A stretch of DNA of 64,000 nt from Schizochytrium sp. CCTCC M209059 (lineage: Eukaryota > Sar > Bigyra > Thraustochytrida > Thraustochytriidae): positions 38,086 through 102,085 of the forward strand of contig KN805395.1 of NCBI GenBank assembly GCA_000818945.1. Reading direction: 5' to 3'. Every line of letters begins with the position of its first letter. The first letter of the stretch is position 1. The notes beneath the pieces were generated by a model. That model did not search any database. It worked only from the letters and a program-made list of their open reading frames with translations, and was not told the origin of the DNA. This document shows positions 17,304 to 25,800 of the stretch, in pieces. The position numbers were made by a program, and so were the translations under genes.

Positions 17304-17588
17304 CTAGGTATCCTGAAAGTGGGCCTGAACCGCGGCCTTGATCTCCTCGATCGCAGCTGCGCGCTTGCTGGCATATTTGCGGAACAGACGTCTCTGGTCG
17401 CCGGACCAGATGACATTACCTTCAGCATCCTCCACGGAGACGCGAATCGGATACGTGTCGGCCCCTTCCTCAGTTATCTCGGCATCGGGCAGCACAGCCA
17501 GGACGCTCTGCTTCGCCGTGTTGAGCTCCTGGCGACCACCGTCTCAGTTCAGGGACCACGCCACCTTGACCTTGGGCCCTCCCGCCAT
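17304..17588 (-). CDS. candidate selenoprotein B (in-frame TGA = Sec15)
   Basis: A 94-residue protein with Sec encoded by TGA at 17546-17544; stop TAG at 17306-17304; start ATG 17588 (MAGGPKVKVAW). The Sec site reads WSLN-U-DGGRQELNTAKQS, then VLAVLPDAEI, VSVEDAEGNVIWSGDQRR and AAIEEIKAAVQ. It aligns end to end with selenoprotein A. The residues around Sec (W at -4, then UDGGR.EL..A.QS.LA) and the VED..G.VIW.GDQ.RL.RK block are shared. The predicted strand-Sec-helix-strand-strand-helix order resembles SelH/SelW (Rdx), but no Cys is present. A good SECIS lies in its 3' UTR. The family looks related to Rdx redox proteins and may be a distinct group. Conservation on both sides of TGA argues strongly against a pseudogene. 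Confidence 0.85.
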
Positions 17589-17773
17589 TGTGGTTCAAAA
17601 CGTAAGGCAAGTCCTCCTCCGATTCCTCGCGTCAAGCCCTGCGTCTGCGTCTGCGTCGCGCGGTCCCTGCCTGCGCCCGTTCGGCGTCTGCCCGTGTATC
17701 GCGCCTGGCCCAACTCGCTCAAAGTATCAAGTGTTTTCGCAAAAAAGCCCGGTCCTATTTCCCATGGTGCCCA

Positions 17774-18023
17774 ATGGTACCGAGCTGGGTCGATTTCCGG
17801 GACAAGTGCATTCTCTTCTGGCGCCACAAAGTTCGCGGGGACGATTTGCGTGTCATCCGCCACGCATTTTGAGGAGCCAATGTATCGCCAGGTTATGTGC
17901 GCTCTGTCCCGGGAACCTGCCTGTCACCAGCACTGGCATAAATGGTACGTAGTGTGCTGGGTTGTGGCAGGACTGCACGTGACCAAGTGGCGAAATGAGT
18001 TGGAGGACTACCAGTACAAGTAG
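17774..18023 (+). CDS. possible small mitochondrial-type membrane protein, frame broken
   Basis: Two well-coded pieces lie in adjacent frames. Piece 1 from ATG 17774 (MVPSWVDFRDKCILFWRHK) hits TGA at 17870-17872. Piece 2 in the next frame reads EEPMYRQVMCALSREP and then a hydrophobic helix (KWYVVCWVVAGLHVTKW), and ends NELEDYQYK with TAG at 18021. Skipping one T in GCATTTTGAGG joins them. Alternatively a 79-base intron (17852-17930, AG acceptor but a poor GTCATC donor) does so. PSW…RD followed by one C-terminal transmembrane helix and a basic/Tyr tail resembles mitochondrial ATP synthase subunit f, but the match is weak. Codons upstream (17606-17773) also read open and Arg/Ala-rich, like a presequence, without an ATG. 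The gene is head-to-head with selenoprotein B. Confidence 0.35.
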
Positions 18024-18470
18024 AACTTTGAGGGGGGGGGGATGGGGAGTGGGCGAAATGTCCGCCTCCCGAGCCGCGCCGCGTCTGACACCGACAGCGT
18101 CCAAGTCGCGCGCGTGCAATTGGGCCAACCACCAAGGTGACTGGAGGTGGCTAGACAGAAGAAGAAGACGACCGCAAAAAGATGGCCGTTCATTTCCCGA
18201 GGGCTGCCTCAGCTTGCTCACTGTCAGCTCCGGCTGCGGGTCGGCTGCTCATGCATGCAAGGGGGCGCAATTTTCCGGGCGATCCTCTGGCAGGCAGGGT
18301 AGAAGGAGGCCTATCATGATGTCCTAATGAGGTCGTGGGACGAAACTACTGCCGTTCAGACGAGCAAAACCGAAAAGCGGCGTCGCGAGGAATCCCTTCC
18401 ATCGGTTAGTTGCCCTTAGAGCAACAGAAGCAGCAACAGAAAGGGGAAGCGCTTGGGACGCAGACCAAAG
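18024..18470. other. intergenic upstream of scramblase
   Basis: 447 bases with no supported gene. It includes a run of nine G around 18034. It presumably holds the scramblase promoter. Confidence 0.5.
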
Positions 18471-19433
18471 ATGATCAAGGGTGAGGGTACCTCCACCGAG
18501 GAGGTTGATACCAACATTCCCGAAGCGCAGGTCGTGGGTGTTGCAGGAGGACACGCTGGCAATAATGCTTCAGGAAATGTTGTCGTCCCCGTTGGTGGGA
18601 CAGCACAAGTCATGGTAGGTGGCTTTGCCGCCCTCGAAGGCCGCGAGCGCTTCGTGGTAAAACAGCATTTCCAGGCCGCCGAGGCCGCCGCGCAGCAGCT
18701 CGGATGCGGTTGCTTCGAGCAGGCAAACAAGTTTGATGTCTTCGATGCGGATACTGGTGAGATGATCATTTTTGTCGAGGAAGAAAGTGGGCTCTGCTGC
18801 AGACTTTGCTGCTCGCCGAACCACGAAGCCAAACTTCACTTCAAGGACGTGCGATACGGCGTGCCGGCAGATAGCTTCATCATGCACGCCGACAAGCCCT
18901 TCAAGCTGAACTGCTGCGCCTGCTTCGACATTTGTCGGCACGAAGTCAAGGTTCAGGACAGCAACGGGACATTCTTCTCGCACGCGAAAGTACCCCTTTT
19001 TGGAGGCGGCCTCAGCCCTCAAATGGAGATCATGACACGCGAGGGAGAAGTGCACACAACGACCAGAGGACCTACTTGCTGCTTGGGCGGCCTCATTGAG
19101 CTCTGCACCAACATTGAGTTCAATCTTTTCATGGATGCCGAGCAAAATAATGTCGTTGGAAAGATCGTCAAGAAGAAGCCTTCCGACTTTCAGGGCGCTC
19201 TTCGTGAGGCAGCAAGTGATGCTGACACCTACATGCTCGAAATGCCCAAGGGCATCACTGCAGATCAGGCCGCCTCCATCATTGCCACGACGATCTTGTT
19301 GGACTACCTCTATTTCGAGGATGGCGCCCCAATCACGTTCAACTTGCTCAACCAAAGTTGCACGGTTAACTTTTGCAACTGCTACTGTCTCGGCTGCACA
19401 TGCCCCTGCTCCTGCACCTATGGCGATGACTAG
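18471..19433 (+). CDS. phospholipid scramblase family protein, Cys-rich
   Basis: Scramblase-fold protein of 320 residues; the start is the ATG at 18471, since the frame further upstream has only a TTG. The family catalyses or regulates Ca2+-dependent movement of phospholipids between leaflets and is anchored by palmitoylated cysteines and one C-terminal helix. The beta-barrel core runs from about 65 to 265, with ANKFDVFDADTGEMIIFVEE and the repeated basic strands. The closing block ADQAASIIATTILLDYLYFE matches the family's C-terminal helix. Cysteine clusters are striking: CCRLCC near 105, NCCACFDIC near 148, GPTCC near 200, and a tail ending FCNCYCLGCTCPCSCTYGDD. In human PLSCRs such clusters are palmitoylation sites. 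The long Cys tail after the last helix is unusual. Confidence 0.85.
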   Translation: MIKGEGTSTEEVDTNIPEAQVVGVAGGHAGNNASGNVVVPVGGTAQVMVGGFAALEGRERFVVKQHFQAAEAAAQQLGCGCFEQANKFDVFDADTGEMIIFVEEESGLCCRLCCSPNHEAKLHFKDVRYGVPADSFIMHADKPFKLNCCACFDICRHEVKVQDSNGTFFSHAKVPLFGGGLSPQMEIMTREGEVHTTTRGPTCCLGGLIELCTNIEFNLFMDAEQNNVVGKIVKKKPSDFQGALREAASDADTYMLEMPKGITADQAASIIATTILLDYLYFEDGAPITFNLLNQSCTVNFCNCYCLGCTCPCSCTYGDD

Positions 19434-19854
19434 TCGACCGGCGTCAGCAGAGTCTCTGAAAGTTAAGAGTAAAAAGTAATGAAGCTACGACAATCCACAA
19501 CCGTGCCTTTATTTTTGCCTTCATACATGAATGGGCGAATGGATGCATGAGTAGGTGAAATGAAAGAAGGCGCAAGAAAAATATTGACCATTATCTCTTC
19601 GTGAATCGCATCGAAGAGAAAACGTAGGTCTATACTCAAACTTTGCACCCAACAAGATCCTCCTGCTCTAATGATAATATTCCGCTCGGCGGTAGTTGCG
19701 CGCGCGCCCCAATATCGCGGTCTCCGCGTCGGAGACGTTCTCATCGGTTACCATCAGGCTTGACAAGGCCATCCTTGCAAACAAGCGAGAAAAAGAAGGC
19801 AAAGGCAAGGTAGGCAAAGGCAAAGGCCAAAATCCTTAAAAGAACGTCGAGGAG
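19434..19854. other. intergenic scramblase / HEATR5
   Basis: 421 bases with no supported gene. Short aaggc(a) repeats at about 19795-19830 lie just before the HEATR5-like start. Confidence 0.5.
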
Positions 19855-22800
19855 ATGGAGGCTGCTGGCGCGGCGGCGCGCGCGCAGCAGGCGCGTGAGC
19901 AGGAAGATGCTCGCGAAGAGCGGCAGACAGCGGTGGTTGAACAAGTACAGCTTCTTGTAGCGGAAATGCTCGCAGAGAACGCTCTTGTGGCCGCCGCCGC
20001 TGCATCAAGCAGTAGCAGCAGCAGCGGCAGCAGCGGCAGCGGCAGCTCTACGGCACGGCCCAGCGCGCACTCCGCAGAAGTCAAAACTTTTCACGCACTG
20101 CACAAGCTTGGCAGGCTTATGGAGGACCTCACCGAGCCCATTGCAGAAGACGCTCCGCGCGAAGTGCAGCAACGCTACCGTGAAAGAATACGTCTCGTAC
20201 AGCCAACTGTTGAGAAAGGGCTGAAGGAGATTCTTGTGGGCCAGCTCGCAGGCCTCTGCCTCTCGCCATCCTTTTACAAGCTTCTTGGCCGTCTCTTTCG
20301 CATGCTTATGGAGCGAGGGGACAGTCGTAACATCATGGCCATCACCAACGATTTGCACGACCAATTGGGCCTCAAGTCAACGCTTTCGGCGCAAAGCAAG
20401 ACTGCCGTCTTTTATTGCCTTGGCGAGATCAGCAGCTGCAAGCAAGGCAGGGTTTTGGCCGGCCATTTGCGTGAGACAACGCAGCTCGTCGCTCGTGTCT
20501 TTCGCTCCAACGCGCACTCCAGCACCAGACCTGCTGACAATGAATACCGCTTCGCTGCCGTTCGCGCCCTTGGCAGCGCTTTGCAGGGTTCCGAAGTGGC
20601 CGGACGCTCCAACCACGCCGAGGCATTGAAAGTTCTTGTCCGCGCGGCCGCCGATAAATCACCCCCCGTGCGTTCTGCCGTTGCTGACGCTGCTCTTTCG
20701 CTTGCTCTCGTAAGCGACGGTTTTTCTTCCGTCGCGCTCGATCAGCTCGTCACGCTCACGAAAAGAGGTCTTGAAGACCGCGTTGCTCACGTAAGATCCG
20801 CATTTGCGCGCAGTCTTGGCGCCATTCTTTGTCTCGCCGTCGAAATGGCTGGCCCGCTACGGGCCCTCGATCATGATACAATTCTTGGCGGCTCGTCCGG
20901 CACAGCCTCGGAAGCAACATCTTCAAGCGCTGTTGGAGGGAGCTCCTTCGATGCCACCAGCACCGCTGCACCCAAAGGCGTCGCGGCCGCCGCTCGTCTC
21001 GCAGGACTCAAGATGGGTGTCGTTGGCGTGGGATCCAGCAGCGCAGGAGCCGCCGCAACCGGTAGCGCCGATGGATCAGTCTCTGGGTCAGCATCGGGCG
21101 CTTCGACGTCGTCGCCCCGGGGTCCAAAGCTCCGTGGATTCGGCTTTGCCGCCAACTTTGGCGGTCTCGGGGGTCGCAGCAAACCTGAGGCCCCCGTCTC
21201 GTACTCTCTGGACACCGCACTCGGGGCGCTCATGACCATCTTTGATGCGTGGGCTCCTGATCAGCTCGAGCGACGATCCGACATGGCGAATGCGCAGTCC
21301 GCCAACGAAATCACGCAACGCTCCACCGAAGTCCGGATGGCCACCGCAGAGGCTGCCGTGGCATTTTTCCGATACTTGCAGCGCACGGGAGATGCGGAAC
21401 AGCAACATCTTGTGATCTCTGCCGCTATAAGCTTTGTTCGCGGTATTTGCGACGACAAGCGCAAAATTTCTCTGAGCACGATGCGAGACCGCGCGCGAGA
21501 CGACGCGCTGCGCCGCGCAGTTGGCGTCTTTGTCATTGAACGCGCGCTCTCCGCCAAGCTCTCCGAAAGTGGCAAGATTGAGCTTGCCCGCCAGCTCCTT
21601 ATCACGAGCACCAAGCAGCACGCCTCGGCAAGCCGCCAGGGCTCTGGAGATCTCAAGAGGCGCAACAGTCGCACTATGGCATCCATGTCGCTCGCCGCGC
21701 AGACGGATGACTTCAAGCACGGCCCTCTTTTAATTTCCACCTGCCTTTCAGAGGCTGCGTGCCTGCTTTCATCCCTTGGTGATGCCTCGCGCGCCCTTCA
21801 TCAAGAGCTCGACTTTCAAACGCTTTTGCCTCTGCTGGAGCACCGCGATGCTGCCGTTCGTCTCGAGTGCTGCAATGTCCTCTACGTTTGCGCGATTACG
21901 CAGCCAGGATATGCTTCGCGAGGTATTCTTCCTCTCCTTCAGCTCGTCGGATTGTATCAGCCCGAGCTCGCGATGACCTTGGCCTCAGGTCCACCTCACA
22001 ATGCGTCTCCTGCCGAGCTCGAGACCTTTAATAAAGAGGCTGATCGTACACTTGATGCAATCGAGGGGCTCGTACACGCGCTTTGTGCCTTCGTCTATTC
22101 CTCTAGCGCCAACGGGCGGCCTCGAAGCACGTCCGCCGAGGCTTTTTTGCAGCGCGAAAACATGCTGCTTCCCGCCGCGGCGCACTTTGTGCGGCACGAG
22201 GTTCCCAATAGCAGTACGGCCCTTCTCTCGGGTGACCTCAAGGGCATTCCAAAAAATACCTCCATGGCTCTGCTTGGACACGCCAAATCGATGATTGCAC
22301 GTCAGCATGATGGGTCGACGCGACCCACGGCCACGGCGCGCATCGCGTCGTGCGGCTGGGACCTCGTTGCTTCGCTTGTCACGCTGGGGTCTGCGTGGTG
22401 CGATGACAACCTCAGTCAGCTTTTTCAGGCATGGCAGTCGTCTGTAGAAGCCAGCATCCCAGCTTTGCAAGAAGTGGCGCAAGCCAAGACGCCCAGGTAC
22501 CTTGCTTCTGACTCCGTGACAGAGGCTTCGCTGACCTGCTTGCGGGCAGCGCTCCAAGCCATGGTTGGCTTTGTACGCTGCAACCAGCCACTGCTGCGCG
22601 ACATGCCGGCCGTCGCTCGCGCCGTGACTGTCTTGACTGAGCAAGTTGTGCAGGCGAGTCGCCGCAGCGTGCGCGACCTGCCTTTCCCCGATACATTTAT
22701 GGGCATACATGCAGCACTTTTTGATATCTGCGCGTGGCTGCCTCGTGCAGAATTGCGATGCTTCAAAGAATCCCTGGTCATTCCTCTGCAGAGTCTTTCG

Positions 22801-25800
22801 ATGGCCTATTTCCTCGGTCCCGCGGGTAGGCCAGAGGGGGCGGCGACCTCGACAGCGCTTTCTTCGTTGCTTTCATCCCGTAGCGGGCTCCTCAAAGCCA
22901 ATGATGACGTGCTCGAAACTGCGAGTCTCTCAACGAGCTCTCAAGCGCACGATGATGGCGACGCCGACGAGCCTCTCGGGAGGAAACAGTGGCGCTTCGA
23001 GGAAGCGAGCCCGACCTCTCCGTCCCGCGAGCTTTTCATGGAAGCGCGCGTTCTCACTTCCGCCGAAGCCTTTGCGTCTGCTGCGGCTCTCATGACTGGC
23101 CTCTCTTGCAATGCTTCCCATGCCGCTGTGGCTGCCACGCCACGCCGCGGCGAAGACCTCGAGGCGCTGAGGACCGGCGCAGTGGCCTTTTCAGCAGATT
23201 CTCTTGACCTTGTAGACGGCGTCCCCGTGTGTGGGATGGTTCGCATTCCGGCTGTCAAATTCGCGCAAAATTGCATTGATGCTGCCGTTTCTTTCTCGGC
23301 AGTGGTGCTCACGAACTTATTTGACGACACGGATCGGTCCAACGTTGTACAGTATCTTTTCGGGATGCTCAAACGGCGCACGGGAGAAGCGCAGAGCGTC
23401 GTTCTACACAACGGCGTGGCAGTCCTCCTCGCCTTTTTGCAGACCTTGGCTGTCTTGCAAGCAGAGATCGACCCCAAGAAGGCTCCCTGGGTTGCACGCA
23501 TTCGCAGCATCTTTTGCGTGGCCATTGCAAGTCCGCGTAGCATCGTGCGCTGCGCATGCGCAACGGGGCTCGCCACGCTCACGCGTCTCGCTGGTGCCGA
23601 AGTCGGCCGCGCAGCTGTGCAAACGCTGGTCCGCAAGCTCGAAACTGGCCAGAGCCCTCCTACACTGCCCGGCGCCTCGGGCGCGTCGTCTGCAGCTCGA
23701 TCCAAAACGGGACAGGGAGCGGCAAATGGCAGCACGCAGGCGCGGCCCGGCACCAGCGGCCCGCCATCTGCGCACACGCGCGCGGGCGTTGCGCTTGCTC
23801 TCGCCCTTATTCGTCGAGAAGCGCGCATGCACGACACGCGCTATGTCAAGAACAATCTCGTCTACGATATGTGCAAAATCACCGCCCAGCCTGTGCGTAC
23901 GTCTGCTCTCCACGCGTGGCAAGCCATTGTCGAGAGCGCCGGAATTGATGTTGGAAGATTCGTAGCGCCAAGCCTGGCACTCATCAATGCTCATTTGCTT
24001 GCCGTCGACGGTCACTTTGAGCGCGGTGGCTACGGTGCCTTTCGCGTCGTGACAGGAACGATGACGTGTCTCGCAAGGCTTGCAAACTCGCTGATTGAGG
24101 GTCTCGGTCCCGAGCTTGTGCGTCCAGACGTTGACGCAGTTCGCTTTCTCAATGTGTGGGAAGCGTTACGCGTGTGCGGAGCTGATTCAGGTCTTCAACT
24201 CGAGCTAGTGCGCATGGTTCAGCAAATCCTGCTCTTTCACCCCGCTCTCGTGATGGAGCATACTTGCGACCGAGAGCGCGTGGAATCTTACCTTTGGGAG
24301 TTGATCACCGATGCGCAAGGCGAGGTCGCTCCTGCCGTGCGCATGTCGGCCTTGCAAGCGCTCTCTCTGCTCACAGAGCGCATGGCCGAGGACAATGATC
24401 CTCGCGCTGACGTCGCGCGCGGCGCGCTCAGTCTCCTGGCCTTTGAGCTTGTCGTTCAGGCTTCAATCTGTCAAGATTGGATCGTCCCTCCCGTCTCTTC
24501 TCTTGGCTACGGCGCCATGCTCCTTGCACGTTCAACCCGACCGAACCAGGCCGCTGAGCCGCTCTTTATTCAGGCTACAAATGCTGCGTTCCGAGACACC
24601 TCGGGCGCGGCAACATCGGCGGCTTCGGGGGAACCGTTGTCATCTGACAACTACGGTACCGCCGCGTCACATGACTTTGTCGAGATGAACGGGTACGAGA
24701 AGATGGGCTTGCAGCAGGGAATCGCTGCGGGGGGGCTTGCGGATGTGAACTCCTTGTGCAATGTGTCAGCTGCGCGAAGGCTCGCGCTGCGGAATCTCCT
24801 CAAATTTATCGGTCTCAGTCACATGAAGATGCGGCCCGCCGAGAAAAAGCTCTCAACGTGGACCGCGGAAGAACTGCACGACGCTGCTGCCCTAACAGAC
24901 TGGATGCGGTTCTTTCGTGCTGTCATGACAGGGACAACCGGTGCTCTGAGCAACAGCCACGGAGCTTCCGGTATGGACCAGGGCCTTGCAAACGACCACG
25001 GCGCCGACTTTGGCGACGAGGATGGAGAGGGCGAAGGTGATAGCGACAACGTTGGTGCAAACGATGGAGGACCTGCAGCGCAAATCAGCGATAGCTCCGG
25101 CAATGGAACTGCTACCGGGTCGTCTAGCCAGGACGCTCTTGCAATTAATGCTCGGCTCGGTCCTGTTCTCGAATTTTGTGATCGGGTGCTCAGCAAATGC
25201 TCATGGGAGACCAAAGCGCTCGCGGTTGAGGGCCTGCTTGAGGTGCTTGTAATCGCCAGGACGTACTCTTTCCACTGCGACCCCGATCAAGCTTCCCGTG
25301 TCCTGAAAAAAGCGCAACTTCCTGCACGTGGACAATTTCTCTGCATGCATATTCGCGAATTGCTCACTGGCGCCTCGCAGGCGGCCAACGGCACGGTGCA
25401 AAGCGCCGAAGTGCCGCAGCTCTCGATCCAGGGGTATTGCGCTCTCGTCGAGATTGTGCGCATTTTTGCAAGTGGGCGCGATCGCCACAACCCAGAAGAG
25501 TCTGTCTTGAAGCAGTTTGAAATGCAGCTTACTGCAACACTGGGCCCCGGCCTGGGTCGCAGCGCTTCGCCGCTGGTACTTCCCTTTGTGGGCGTGCTTG
25601 CCGTGCAGCTGCTCGTATCTGGGGTATCGACAAGCGCGCGGCGAATCGTTGGCTTGCTTCTTCCTGCTCAACTCGTTTCTAGCAAGGATGAAGAAGACGA
25701 TGACGAAAACGATGATGACGATGACAATGGCGGCATGGAAGCTCTTACGGGCGTCGACGGAACCCTGCTTGAGGACAAGACTGATCTTGAGCAAACGCCG

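Noticed and set aside
17549..17863. 104-codon minus-strand frame overlapping the start of selenoprotein B
   Set aside because: It is in a different frame from selenoprotein B, has no recognisable motif, and lies antisense to the better-coded small plus-strand gene. More likely 5' UTR.
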